Positions 1 to 7,956 of a stretch of 43,694 nucleotides of DNA are shown here, piece after piece. A model generated the notes under the pieces. It worked only from the letters and a program-made list of their open reading frames with translations. It ran no database searches and was not told the DNA's origin. Source of the DNA: CAYRPN01 sp964426135. Its GTDB lineage: Bacteria; Planctomycetota; Phycisphaerae; Phycisphaerales; Phycisphaeraceae. The number at the start of each line of letters is the position of its first letter. Position 1 is the first letter of the stretch. The stretch covers positions 1-43,694 of the forward strand of contig CAYRPN010000041.1 in the NCBI GenBank assembly GCA_964426135.1, in the 5' to 3' direction. A program made the translations under genes and the position numbers.

Positions 1-207
1 GGTTTGCTGTGGTATCGCCGGTGTCATCGATTGGCCGTTTCGGGATAGTTCCTAAGCGGTTCTTCAGATTCCACGCGCGCCATTTTCACACGGGCGTACC
101 GAGCATCCTGTCCGGCCGCGAAAGAAGGTCGAGGTCATCAAGAACGCTGCGAACTCCGCTTACTACGTGCGCGGCTCCTTCGACTGGTGGGAATGGCGGG
201 TTCGGAT

Positions 208-274
208 CTCGCGCAAAGGCGCAAAGCCCGCCAGGTCGGACCTTGCCTCGGCGAGCCCTGCGCCTTTGCGTGAG
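208..274. repeat. Inverted repeat with CGCAAAGGCGCAAAG core
   Basis: The left arm (208-226) and the right arm (257-274) are near-complementary, so they could pair with a roughly 30-base loop. The same core recurs at 8505-8528 and inverted at 8671-8693, where the pair brackets another palindromic element. This suggests a dispersed repeat family rather than a gene-specific terminator. Confidence 0.6.
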
Positions 275-392
275 CTTCAAGTGTTCAGGCTAATCCTGGG
301 AAGCCCCGAACCGGCCGACGGCTGATGGCGTTCGCCGGGCAGAGCGTTTCAGTTCTCGCAGATCTATGTTTGATCTCAAGAGTCACCAAGAC

Positions 393-474
393 CGCAAAGG
401 CACGAAGGACACGAAGTGGAGTGTGAAACGGCTCAATTCCTTGACCTTTTCTTTGTGTCCTTCGTGCCTTCGCG
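393..474. repeat. Inverted repeat (GGCACGAAGGACAC core)
   Basis: Two 24-base arms at 393-416 and 451-474 match as reverse complements at about 22 positions, with a 34-base loop. The arms are built from variants of a purine-rich octamer (AAGGCACG, AAGGACAC). Related purine-rich units occur between the Kdo transferase gene and metG at 30094-30160. No T-tract follows, so this is called a repeat and not a terminator. Confidence 0.65.
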
Positions 475-553
475 TCCTTCGTGTCGAAGTCATTATCCCA
501 ATGCCTATCCAGAATTGGAGAATTGAATAGCCCTGTTCCGCCGGCGGTTTCGG

Positions 554-582
554 TTGCTGGCACGGAACATTTTCGGTATAAT
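554..582 (+). promoter_or_regulatory. Promoter-like site TTGCTG-N17-TATAAT
   Basis: TTGCTG at 554-559 is followed after exactly 17 bases by a perfect TATAAT at 577-582. An ATG starts six bases further on. The homologous element at the other end of the window keeps the same layout (TTGCGG-N17-TATCAT-N6-ATG, minus strand, 43408-43371), which argues that this is a genuine promoter inherited with the element. Whether it drives tig, whose start is about 430 bp downstream, cannot be seen. Confidence 0.5.
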
Positions 583-812
583 GCCTCAATGGTTGCTCCT
601 CCTCCCAACCGGGCGGCTCGATGTCATTGCGCGGCTTGGATTGGCCGCTTCGGCGGCGCTTCGGCGTCGTCGTCCCGGCCAAAAATGTGGCCGGAAAGTG
701 TCCTACCTTTTTGGCAGTCCGCAAGGCAAGTGGTTGCGGCAACGTTCTTTACGGCGATTCGGGAGGGGGTGGGGGGTGTGTGGCCGGCCACTTTGGACTG
801 GCCGGGGTTGAC
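554..812 (+). pseudogene. Decayed copy A of a promoter-plus-exported-peptide element
   Basis: This stretch aligns along its whole length with 43141-43408 on the opposite strand. Shared landmarks are the promoter, an ATG six bases downstream, CCGGGCGG, TGTCATTGCGC, GGCCGGAAAGTGTCCTACC, a G-rich run and GTGGCCGGCCACTT. The spacing between the last blocks is kept at 53 bases. The other copy opens with a signal-peptide-like reading frame. Here a one-base difference just after the ATG, and a second frame change before the KCPTF peptide, break that frame. It is therefore a relic or a non-coding version. The function of the family is unknown to me. Confidence 0.45.
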
Positions 813-1018
813 CGCGATGGTCGCCTCGGCCACAATGGCCGGCCCTGTCCGAGGTACCGGCGTCGCCGCGTGGGCGGCGCCAGGCGTAGGTCGGCAGGGT
901 TCTGGACGGCGCGGCTGCGTGCAGCCGCGACCTCTCAACCCGGAAGGTCTTAAGACCCTTCCGTTCCGTCCGGTCACCTTTTCCACGCGACCTATCTCAA
1001 CGTTCAAAGGGTTCTCCC

Positions 1019-2608
1019 ATGTCAGAGCACAACGAGTTCCATTCCCACGATCACGGCAAGAGCGATCCTCACGCCAAGACCGGTCAGCAACTGAAAGCAG
1101 CCGAGGCCAAACACATGCACGACCACTCGCACGATCATTCCCACGACCACTCCCACGATCATTCGCACGATCACGACCACGGCTCCGCCGCGGCGACTGA
1201 CGAGAAGCCGCCGCAGACGGTGAAGCTGGAGGACGTGGGCCCCGCCCGCAAGCGTCTGACGATCGAGCTGCCCGCCGAGCGCGTGTCGGCGGCGGTGGGC
1301 AACAACTATGTCAAGCTCAAAGAGGAAGCGACGCTGCCCGGCTTCCGTCGCGGCCGGGCGCCCCAGCGGCTCCTGGAAAAGAGATTCGGCTCGGCGGTGA
1401 CGGACGAAGTGCGCACGCAACTGCTCAGCGAGGCGTACGAGCAAGCGGTGGCGGAACTGAAGATCGACGTCATTGGCCAGCCGGAGGTCAAGGACCTGGA
1501 CAAACTGGAGCTGAAGGTCGGGCAGCCGGTGACCTTCAGCATGGAAGTGGAGATCACGCCTGACTTCGCGCTGCCCTCGCTGGAGGGCATCGCCGTGGAG
1601 AAGCCGATCACGGAGATCACCGACACGCTGGTGGCGGAGGAACTGGTCCGGCTTCGCGAGCGTCACGGCAAGCTGGTGAAGTCGGAGCAGACCGTGGTGG
1701 CCGAGAAGGATTACGTGGAGTCGGATGTGAAGATCGTCGCCGGCGCGAACGCGGCCGAGCCGGCGGATGGCGCTAAGACGGCTGAGGGCGAGGACGCTGT
1801 CATCGCGTCCTACCCGCAGACGTATCTGCTCGTGCACGGCGCCGACAAGGAATACAAGGGCCACGTGGTGGGCATCCTCATCAACGACCTGGGCAAGCAG
1901 ATGACCGGGAAGAAGGTCGGCGATCACGTGGTGATTTCGATGCAGGGCCCCGCCGGCCACGAGAATGAGCGCATCAAGGATAAGCCGATCACGCTGCACA
2001 TCCGCGTCCGCGCGGTGCATCGCCAGGAGCCGGCGACGGTGGAGCAGATTCTCGAGCAGACCGGCATTGAGAATGCTGAGGAGCTGAACAAGGTGATCAA
2101 GGAGAACCTGGAACAGGCCCGCGACGCCCGGCAGCGCGAGATCATGCACCGCCAGGTCAGCGATCATCTGATGGGCAAGGTGGAATTCGAACTGCCCGCG
2201 GGGCTCAGCACCCGGCAGACGTCGCGCGTGCTGCACCGCACGGCGATGGAACTCTTGCAGGGCGGCGTGCCCGAGGCGGACATCCAGCAGCGCATCGCGG
2301 AACTGCGCAGCGCGAGCGAAGCGGAAGCCCGCCGGCAGCTCAAGCTGTTCTTCCTGCTCGACAAGGCGGCGCGCGAGCTTGGCATCGACGTGGAAGAACG
2401 CGAGATCAACGGCCGGATCTATCAGATCGCGATCCAGCAACAGCGCCGGCCCGAGAAGCTGCGGCAGGAAATGATCCGCAACGGCGAGTACGAGCAGTTC
2501 TACATTTCCGTCCGCGATCAGAAGACGCTCGAAGCCATCCTGGGCAAGGCGACGGTGACGGACGCGCCGTACACGGTCGACGAGTTCAAGAAGGGCAAAC
2601 GCGGGTGA
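1019..2608 (+). CDS. tig: Trigger factor with histidine-rich N-terminal extension
   Basis: Ribosome-associated chaperone that binds nascent chains at the exit tunnel. At 529 residues it is about 100 longer than typical trigger factors. The ribosome-docking loop is clear as GFRRGRAP at residues 108-115, inside an N-terminal domain of roughly 67-200. A middle PPIase-like domain follows (about 225-340) with an acidic Ala/Glu insert near 237-256. A SurA-like helical chaperone arm fills about 345-500. Residues 34-54 are almost purely His/Asp/Ser in HDHS repeats, encoded by a 12-bp tandem repeat, and look metal-binding; ordinary Tig lacks this tail. The ATG at 1019 is preceded by AAAGGG. Family identity is certain; a role for the His tail in metal sensing or storage is inference. 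Confidence 0.95.
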   Translation: MSEHNEFHSHDHGKSDPHAKTGQQLKAAEAKHMHDHSHDHSHDHSHDHSHDHDHGSAAATDEKPPQTVKLEDVGPARKRLTIELPAERVSAAVGNNYVKLKEEATLPGFRRGRAPQRLLEKRFGSAVTDEVRTQLLSEAYEQAVAELKIDVIGQPEVKDLDKLELKVGQPVTFSMEVEITPDFALPSLEGIAVEKPITEITDTLVAEELVRLRERHGKLVKSEQTVVAEKDYVESDVKIVAGANAAEPADGAKTAEGEDAVIASYPQTYLLVHGADKEYKGHVVGILINDLGKQMTGKKVGDHVVISMQGPAGHENERIKDKPITLHIRVRAVHRQEPATVEQILEQTGIENAEELNKVIKENLEQARDARQREIMHRQVSDHLMGKVEFELPAGLSTRQTSRVLHRTAMELLQGGVPEADIQQRIAELRSASEAEARRQLKLFFLLDKAARELGIDVEEREINGRIYQIAIQQQRRPEKLRQEMIRNGEYEQFYISVRDQKTLEAILGKATVTDAPYTVDEFKKGKRG

Positions 2609-2618
2609 TCGCGGTTTT

Positions 2619-2775
2619 GGATCAGGCAGGATTGGAACAAGCAGGTTTGGATTAAGCGAGTTTGGATCAAGCGAGTTTGGATCAAGCGAGTTTGGATCAA
2701 GCGAGAATGGATCAAACAAGTTTGGATCAAACAAGTTTGGATCAAACAGCCTGGGATCAAACATGTTTGGATCAA
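2619..2775. repeat. 15-bp tandem repeat array
   Basis: About ten degenerate copies of a 15-base unit of the form TTTGGATCAAGCGAG start just after the trigger factor stop codon. The units shift from an AAGCGAG version to an AAACAAG version along the array. The array runs directly into the hairpin at 2776-2815. Confidence 0.85.
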
Positions 2776-2815
2776 GCGTGCAGGTTCAGCCCCTTGAGGG
2801 GCTGAACCTGCACGC
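2776..2815. repeat. Perfect 18-bp hairpin downstream of tig
   Basis: An 18-base stem with core GGTTCAGCCCC closes on a TTGA tetraloop without a mismatch. It could stop transcription leaving tig, but no T-run follows, so a dispersed palindrome that also shields the mRNA end is as likely. Confidence 0.7.
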
Positions 2816-2875
2816 CTTCCGCGCACCGAATCACTTCATTCCCGATGCTGCTGGGCTCTATTGGTTCCACAACCC

Positions 2876-3409
2876 ATGATCGACCGCTTCACCGCCATTC
2901 TGGTTGCTGCCCAGGCTTCGGGCAGGCGAACGGTGATGACGCCCGAGGAGTTCCGCGAGGTCCTGTTCTGGCTGGGCGTGATCGTCGCGCTGGGGATCGT
3001 GGCGGGGCTGATCGGGTACTGGATTTATCGCAAGTACAAGGAACACAACGCGGCCCCGCCCGCCGACGCGACCTATTCCCTGGGCGAGATGCGCCGGCTC
3101 TACGAAGACGGCGAGATTTCCCACGACGAGTACGTGGCGGTGCGCACGCGCCTGCTCGCGGCCGCCAAGGCGATGACCGCTCAGTACGCGGCGACCCAGC
3201 GCGAGGTCGTCGTCACGTCGCAGCCCGTCTTGCCGATCCCCGATTCATCCGCGCCAGCCGCCTCGTCCGGCGCGGAACAGCCTCCGGCAATTCCACCTGC
3301 CTCGTCGTCGCCGTCGTCGTCGCCTTCGTTGCCACCCGCGCCTCCAGCGCCGCCGCCGCCCTCACCGCCGAAGGACCAATCACCCGACGACGAGGAGCCG
3401 ATCATCTGA
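2876..3409 (+). CDS. Single-pass membrane protein with SHOCT-like segment
   Basis: Small protein of 177 residues from the ATG at 2876. It has one hydrophobic segment (about 29-51), a basic stop-transfer stretch (YRKYKEH), a short helical segment LGEMRRLYEDGEISHDEY at 69-86 that resembles SHOCT-type oligomerisation motifs, and a Pro/Ser-rich tail ending in acidic residues. The topology suggests a short extracytoplasmic N-terminus and a cytoplasmic tail. No start has a good Shine-Dalgarno; the ATG at 2936 (MTPEEF) or a TTG at 2861 are alternatives, and 2936 would place the membrane helix near the N-terminus. Specific function unknown. It lies 37 bp upstream of the ABC permease and may be co-transcribed. 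Confidence 0.7.
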   Translation: MIDRFTAILVAAQASGRRTVMTPEEFREVLFWLGVIVALGIVAGLIGYWIYRKYKEHNAAPPADATYSLGEMRRLYEDGEISHDEYVAVRTRLLAAAKAMTAQYAATQREVVVTSQPVLPIPDSSAPAASSGAEQPPAIPPASSSPSSSPSLPPAPPAPPPPSPPKDQSPDDEEPII

Positions 3410-3434
3410 CCGTTCCCTTGCCGCGTCTCTCCGG

Positions 3435-3440
3435 TAAACT
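3435..3440 (+). promoter_or_regulatory. -10-like box TAAACT six bases before the ATG
   Basis: TAAACT is followed by GCCGCC and then the ATG of the ABC permease. This spacing would place the transcription start at the A of the ATG, giving a leaderless message. No -35 or Shine-Dalgarno is apparent. It belongs to a pattern seen at several genes in this window. Confidence 0.35.
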
Positions 3441-3446
3441 GCCGCC

Positions 3447-5207
3447 ATGCGCCAGCGCACGCTCATCCGCTACGGCCTCTTCGCCATCATCTTGGCGATC
3501 CTCGCGGCGTTCCTCATCTGGCCTATCGCGCTGACCGTCAGCGGGGCGTTTCAGGATCCGAAAACCGGCGAGATCACCACGCGCTACTTCTTCGGCGACA
3601 TCGGCGTCTTCAACGACTCCAACTACCGCGATGGCATGATCAACAGCCTGATCATCGCCGGCTTCACGACGGTTCTCTGCCTCATCATCGCGCTGCCGTT
3701 GGCGACACTGACGACGCGCTACGAGTTCCGCGGCAAGGCGATACTCTCCAGCCTCGTCATGGTGCCGCTGATCCTGCCGCCCTTTGTCGGCGCCATCGGA
3801 CTGCGTGCATTGCTCGGCCGGTACGGCGCGGTCAACTCGCTGCTCGTCTCGCTGGGGCTGATCGACGCAGACGCGCCGGGCATCGATTTCCTGGGCAGCG
3901 ATGTCGTCGGCGGGCGCTTCACCGGCATCGTCATCGCCGAGGCGCTGCACCTGTATCCGATCCTGTTCCTGAACATCACCGCGGCGATGGCGAACCTCGA
4001 TCCCGCGCTCGATGAAGCGGCGCAAGGCCTGGGCGCCAGCCGGTGGACGCGCTTCAGCCGGATCACGTTGCCCTTGATCACGCCGGGCGTCTTCGCCGGC
4101 GCAACCATCGTGTTCATCTGGAGCTTTACGGAACTGGGCACGCCGCTGATGTTCGACTTCTACCGCGTGACGCCCGTGCAGGTCTTTTATGGTTTACAGG
4201 AACTGGAAGCCAGCCCGCGGCCCTACGCGCTGGTCGTCGTCATGCTCACCGTGGCGATCGGACTTTATCTGGTGGGCAAGGTGCTCGTCGGCGGCCGGGC
4301 GTACGAAATGCAGAGCAAAGCCTCCATCGCCAGCACCGCGCACCGGCTCACGGGTTTCAAAGGCATCGGCGCGGCGGTCGCCTTCGCCGTGGTCATCGGC
4401 CTGGCGATTCTGCCGCACATCGGCGTCGTACTCTCGTCCTTCAGCGGCAACGGCGCGTGGTTCCGCACCATTCTCCCCTCTGTGTGGACGAGCGAGCATT
4501 ACTCGCACGCGCTCTCGCACAACCTGGCCATGAGCTCGATCCAGAACAGCCTCTTCTACGCGAGTCTGGCCATGGTGCTCTGCATGATCATGGGCCTGGC
4601 GATCGCGTACTTGAACGTGCGCGTGAAAATCCGCGGCGGCTGGCTGCTCGACAGCCTTGCGATGCTGCCGCTGGCGGTGCCGGGGCTGGTGATGGCGTTC
4701 GGATTTGTGGCGATGTCGCTGCGCTGGCCGTTCAAGGGTGACGGCGCGTTCCTCACGAACATCAGCGTGATGGGGCAGAGTCCGAATCCGATTCCGCTGC
4801 TCATCGTCGCCTACGCCATCCGCCGGCTGCCGTATGTCGTGCGCTCCGCCAGCGCGGGGCTGGAGCAGACCAGCGGCCAGCTCGAGGAGGCCGCGCTGAA
4901 CCTGGGCGCCACGCCCATGACCGCCATCCGCCGCGTGGTGATTCCGCTGATCATGGCCAACCTGATCGCCGGCGGCATCCTGGCCTTCAGCTTCGCCATG
5001 CTGGAAGTGAGCGACTCGCTGATCCTGGCGCAGAAGGAAAAAGATTTCCCCATCACGAAAGCGATCTACGAGTTCTTCCTGCGCCTCGGCGACGGCCAGT
5101 ACATCGCCAGCGCGATGGGCGTCTGGGGCATGGCGCTCTTGACGGTGACGATGGTCGGCGCGGGGTTGATGATGGGGAAGAAGCTGGGGGCGATTTTCAG
5201 AGTGTGA
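3447..5207 (+). CDS. Iron(III)-type ABC transporter permease, two fused domains
   Basis: Inner-membrane permease of 586 residues made of two BPD-transport domains in tandem, as in FbpB and ThiP-like proteins. Each half carries the cytoplasmic EAA loop that contacts the ATPase: EAAQGLGASRWTRF from residue 190 and EEAALNLGATPMTAI from residue 480. About twelve hydrophobic segments are visible. The family imports ferric iron, thiamine or similar solutes together with a periplasmic binding protein and an ATPase. Neither partner gene is in this window, so the substrate is open. The ATG at 3447 lacks a Shine-Dalgarno but follows a -10-like box by six bases. Identity as a permease is firm; iron as substrate is an inference from the two-domain layout. 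Confidence 0.9.
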   Translation: MRQRTLIRYGLFAIILAILAAFLIWPIALTVSGAFQDPKTGEITTRYFFGDIGVFNDSNYRDGMINSLIIAGFTTVLCLIIALPLATLTTRYEFRGKAILSSLVMVPLILPPFVGAIGLRALLGRYGAVNSLLVSLGLIDADAPGIDFLGSDVVGGRFTGIVIAEALHLYPILFLNITAAMANLDPALDEAAQGLGASRWTRFSRITLPLITPGVFAGATIVFIWSFTELGTPLMFDFYRVTPVQVFYGLQELEASPRPYALVVVMLTVAIGLYLVGKVLVGGRAYEMQSKASIASTAHRLTGFKGIGAAVAFAVVIGLAILPHIGVVLSSFSGNGAWFRTILPSVWTSEHYSHALSHNLAMSSIQNSLFYASLAMVLCMIMGLAIAYLNVRVKIRGGWLLDSLAMLPLAVPGLVMAFGFVAMSLRWPFKGDGAFLTNISVMGQSPNPIPLLIVAYAIRRLPYVVRSASAGLEQTSGQLEEAALNLGATPMTAIRRVVIPLIMANLIAGGILAFSFAMLEVSDSLILAQKEKDFPITKAIYEFFLRLGDGQYIASAMGVWGMALLTVTMVGAGLMMGKKLGAIFRV

Positions 5208-5208
5208 G

Positions 5209-5254
5209 TGGAGCTGATGAGTGGGTGACGAGGTGAGGGGGTGAGAGGGTGACG
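5209..5254 (+). repeat. Octamer array TGANNGGG
   Basis: About five units of an 8-base repeat, TGANNGGG (TGAGTGGG, TGAGGGGG, TGAGAGGG), begin at the stop codon region of the ABC permease. The reverse complement of the same units lies at 5752-5785, so the two arrays form an inverted pair around the ORF between them. Confidence 0.75.
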
Positions 5255-5263
5255 GAGCGAGTC

Positions 5264-5689
5264 ATGCAACAGTTTGATCAATTGACCGAACCACAACGAT
5301 TGCTTTTGATGGCCGCCGCAGTCCAAGGTTTCGGGCCGACCTCTGACATTGGCACTGCCAATTCGTACAAGGTCGTTGGCCTCGCCATTGGCTGGGCAGG
5401 GTTGTTCACTGAAGCGATTTGGAAGGCGTGGAAATGTGATTACCACAACGAATACCCCGCTGCTATTGGCCAGTTTTATGGTGAATTGATCAGGATGATC
5501 CGATATGTCCCCGCCGGAGAAGCACTATTCGAAGGCGGTGGCAATCTTGGCAGTGAAGTAGAACCTCCAGCATTTCCCCTTTTCACATCCTGTCGCCTGA
5601 CAGTCCAGGGTGAACACTGCGCGCTTCACCTGCTTGAGCACCACCCCGAGTATCGAAACATCGTGCGGCCAACGTGGTGGGGACGCTGA
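5264..5689 (+). CDS. Hypothetical protein bracketed by inverted octamer arrays
   Basis: Unrecognised protein of 141 residues from the ATG at 5264 (a GTG at 5249 would add five residues). It is mixed helical and sheet-like, rich in Trp, Tyr and Glu near the centre (IWKAWKCDYHNEYPAAIGQF), and has no signal peptide or obvious membrane helix. Base composition is visibly poorer in GC than in the neighbouring genes, with codons such as TTT, ATT and CAA used freely, suggesting recent acquisition. It sits between two ABC permease genes with inverted TGANNGGG arrays at both sides, like a cargo insertion. It could be an immunity-type or other accessory protein; I see no motif that decides. Confidence 0.55.
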   Translation: MQQFDQLTEPQRLLLMAAAVQGFGPTSDIGTANSYKVVGLAIGWAGLFTEAIWKAWKCDYHNEYPAAIGQFYGELIRMIRYVPAGEALFEGGGNLGSEVEPPAFPLFTSCRLTVQGEHCALHLLEHHPEYRNIVRPTWWGR

Positions 5690-5750
5690 TATGAAGCCGT
5701 TGAACGCCAAGGTTGGAGCGCGAGTATAGTAAGAACTTCCCGCGAGCTTT

Positions 5751-5785
5751 CTGAGTCACCCACTCACCCCCTCACCCCCTCATCC
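5751..5785 (-). repeat. Octamer array, inverted partner of 5209-5254
   Basis: Read on the minus strand this is TGAGGGGG, TGAGGGGG, TGAGTGGG, TGAC, the same units as in the upstream array. It ends five bases before the ATG of the next gene and so takes the place where a ribosome binding site would be expected. Confidence 0.75.
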
Positions 5786-5789
5786 ACAA

Positions 5790-7676
5790 ATGGACGCCAT
5801 CGCCCGCTACCTCTGGTTCCTGCTCCCGGCCAACCCCATGGTCGTGCGCATCGTGCAGGGCGGGTCGCGACGCATGCGGCATCTCTGGGTGCGCATGGGT
5901 TACCTTGGCGCGCTGATCATGCTCGTCCTCGTCGGCCTGCTCTCAGCCGACGCGTTCGGCAAGGACACGACGATCACCGATCTGGCCAAGAGCGGCACCA
6001 AGGTGTTCACCATCGTCGCCTACGGACAGGTCATTCTCGTCTGCCTCATCGCGCCGATCTTCATGGCTGGGGCCATCACGCACGAACGGCAGAACGAAAC
6101 CTTCGACATCCTGCTCACCACGCCGCTGTCGAATCTGCAGATCGTGCTGGGCACGCTGGCGGGCCGGCTCTATTTCATTCTCGCGCTCCTGATGAGCGGG
6201 CTGCCGCTCTTCGCGGTGCTGCTGATTTTCGGCGGCGTACCGGTGCGAAGCGTGTTCGTCGCGTTTGCCGTGGCGGCGCTGTCGGCGGTGATGGTCGGCT
6301 CCGTCGCGGTGACGCTCTCCGTCCTGCGCACCGGCGGACGCAAGGCGGTGTACTTCTTCGTCATCGCCATCGTCGGCTACCTCGTGGCGGCTTACGCGGC
6401 GGACTACTTCATCCGCGCCGCCAACCGCGCCCCGGGCGTGACCACCGGCGGGGCGACGACGTTCCTCACGCCGCTGCATCCGATGCTGGTCTTGGAAGCG
6501 TCGGTGGATCAGGCGAACTACCGCACTTTGGCGCCGGAGGAGCTGGCTGACCACGGCGCCATCGCGCGGTTCTATTTGTCGCAGCCTTTGGGCACGTTCG
6601 CAACGCTGACGATCCTGATGAGCCTGACCATGCTCGTGTTCAGCGCATTGCAGGTTCGCCGGCTGACGCAGGGCATCCCGATGATTCCGCTGCCGCAGGG
6701 TCTGCGCCGGCTGCTGCGCCTCGATGCCGGTGAGCGCATCCGGCCGGCGCGAGTGGTCTGGCACAACCCGATCGCCTGGCGCGAGGCCAACGCCCGCGGC
6801 AACAAGGTCGGCGGAATCCTCGCGCGGTGGGGGTTCTTTGTCCTGGGCATCGGCGCGGCGGTCACGCTCGTTGTGCTTTATGCCACCAACTCGCTGCCGC
6901 GCATCAGCAGCACCGGCGGCGCAGGCCCCGATCAGGGCGCGGCGTTCCGCATGGCGCTGCTCACGCTGCTGCTCTTGGAGTTGGCCGTGATCGTGATCGT
7001 GGCGATCTACATGTCGGCAGGCTCCATCAGTAAGGAGCGCGAGGATGGCACGCTCGATCTGCTGCTCACCTCGCCGATCACGCCGCACTATTACATCTGG
7101 GGCAAGGTGCGCGGGCTGGTGAGTTTTCTTTCCACGCTGATCGCGGTGCCGGTGCTGACGATGGTGATCGTCTGCGTCTACACGATGCTGGCGGGCGATC
7201 ATGCACAGGTGGCGTACTACCGCGGCACCGGTCGCTTCGACGGGCCGCTGGTGCTGCCGGAGGCGATGCTGCTGCTGCCGCTGTTGATCGTGCCCTTCGT
7301 CGCGCTGGCGGTGACGGTGGGCATCATGTTCAGCATCAAGGCGAGCAGCGTGCTGGGCGCGGTGGTGTGGTCCGTCGCCGGCGTCGGGGGCATGGCGCTG
7401 GTGCTCGGATTCATCGGCGCCAACTGCGCGGCCAACGTGGCCGTCGTCGGCCCGATCATCAACGCTTTCAGCCCCGCCACCAGCGTGATGATGCTGGTGA
7501 ATCCGTACGCATCCGTTCAAGGGTTCGCGGGCTCGGAATCAGGTGGCCGCGCTAATCTGGTCATCGCCGCGCTGCTCGCAGGGGCGGGGTACAGTGCGAT
7601 TGTGTACGGCTACCTCATCGCGACGGTGAAGAGTTTCGACCACACCGTGCGCAAACTCAGCGGGGCAGCGAACTGA
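5790..7676 (+). CDS. ABC-2 type transporter permease, duplicated
   Basis: Membrane protein of 628 residues with two similar halves of about six membrane segments each. Both halves hold the ABC-2 cytoplasmic signature after the second segment: ERQNETFDILLTTPLS near residues 104-118 and EREDGTLDLLLTSPIT near 415-430. This is the layout of GldF/NosY-like export permeases, but fused as two permeases in one chain. A partner ATPase is not encoded next to it in the window. The start is preceded by repeat DNA instead of a Shine-Dalgarno; the ATG chosen begins the conserved amphipathic N-terminus. Substrate unknown. Confidence 0.85.
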   Translation: MDAIARYLWFLLPANPMVVRIVQGGSRRMRHLWVRMGYLGALIMLVLVGLLSADAFGKDTTITDLAKSGTKVFTIVAYGQVILVCLIAPIFMAGAITHERQNETFDILLTTPLSNLQIVLGTLAGRLYFILALLMSGLPLFAVLLIFGGVPVRSVFVAFAVAALSAVMVGSVAVTLSVLRTGGRKAVYFFVIAIVGYLVAAYAADYFIRAANRAPGVTTGGATTFLTPLHPMLVLEASVDQANYRTLAPEELADHGAIARFYLSQPLGTFATLTILMSLTMLVFSALQVRRLTQGIPMIPLPQGLRRLLRLDAGERIRPARVVWHNPIAWREANARGNKVGGILARWGFFVLGIGAAVTLVVLYATNSLPRISSTGGAGPDQGAAFRMALLTLLLLELAVIVIVAIYMSAGSISKEREDGTLDLLLTSPITPHYYIWGKVRGLVSFLSTLIAVPVLTMVIVCVYTMLAGDHAQVAYYRGTGRFDGPLVLPEAMLLLPLLIVPFVALAVTVGIMFSIKASSVLGAVVWSVAGVGGMALVLGFIGANCAANVAVVGPIINAFSPATSVMMLVNPYASVQGFAGSESGGRANLVIAALLAGAGYSAIVYGYLIATVKSFDHTVRKLSGAAN

Positions 7677-7680
7677 TCCC

Positions 7681-7916
7681 GGTTAGCGGTCGGGCCGAGT
7701 CCGCGGGGCCCATGTGTTTCCTGGGTTCGCGGTCAGGTGCCATGGGCAAGCGGAGTCCGCGGAGTTTGCCCGTGCTGGCTGACAGCAAGGCGCACGGGCA
7801 AGCTGCGCAAAGCCTCCGCTTGCCCATGGCACCTGCGGCACCTTGCCACAATCGTGGCCGCCTTTTTAGGAACCAAGACACGGGTGGGCCTCGCGGACTC
7901 GGCCCGACCGCTAACC
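7681..7916. mobile_element. 236-bp nested inverted-repeat (MITE-like) element
   Basis: The ends are 26-base inverted repeats beginning GGTTAGCGGTCGGGCCGAGT with one mismatch. Inside lies a second, perfect 21-base inverted pair (about 7735-7755 and 7816-7836) built on GGTGCCATGGGCAAGCGGA, and a third around GCCCGTGC/GCACGGGC. The whole unit could fold as one long branched hairpin. It has no coding capacity of its own, so it is MITE-like. No direct target duplication is obvious, and no second copy is present in the window. Confidence 0.65.
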
Positions 7917-7956
7917 GTAGGAATTGAACCGCGCAACTCCTTCGAAATGGAGCCAC

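Larger units (their letters stand above)
1..1018. other. Gene-poor, repeat-rich leader region before tig
   Basis: No convincing protein gene is visible. Open frames exist on both strands but lack family resemblance and ribosome binding sites, and they overlap repeats. The stretch holds two imperfect inverted repeats (about 208-274, built on the core CGCAAAGGCGCAAAG, and 393-474), a promoter-like site at 554-582, and a decayed copy (554-812) of an element that recurs near the other end of the window. The last 200 bases before tig show nothing recognisable. Confidence 0.6.

Noticed and set aside
481..1200. A 239-codon plus-strand frame running into tig
   Set aside because: It crosses repeats, has low-complexity Arg/Pro/Ser content and ends out of frame inside tig. 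The ATG of tig and its domain start explain the coding here.
1022..2764. A 580-codon open frame on the minus strand opposite tig
   Set aside because: Its peptide is Arg/Leu/His-rich antisense of trigger factor plus the 15-bp tandem repeat, with no family resemblance. It is a shadow of GC-rich codon bias.
5943..7520. A 525-codon minus-strand frame opposite the ABC-2 permease
   Set aside because: Composition is almost only Arg, His, Gln and Asp, typical of antisense to a membrane protein gene.
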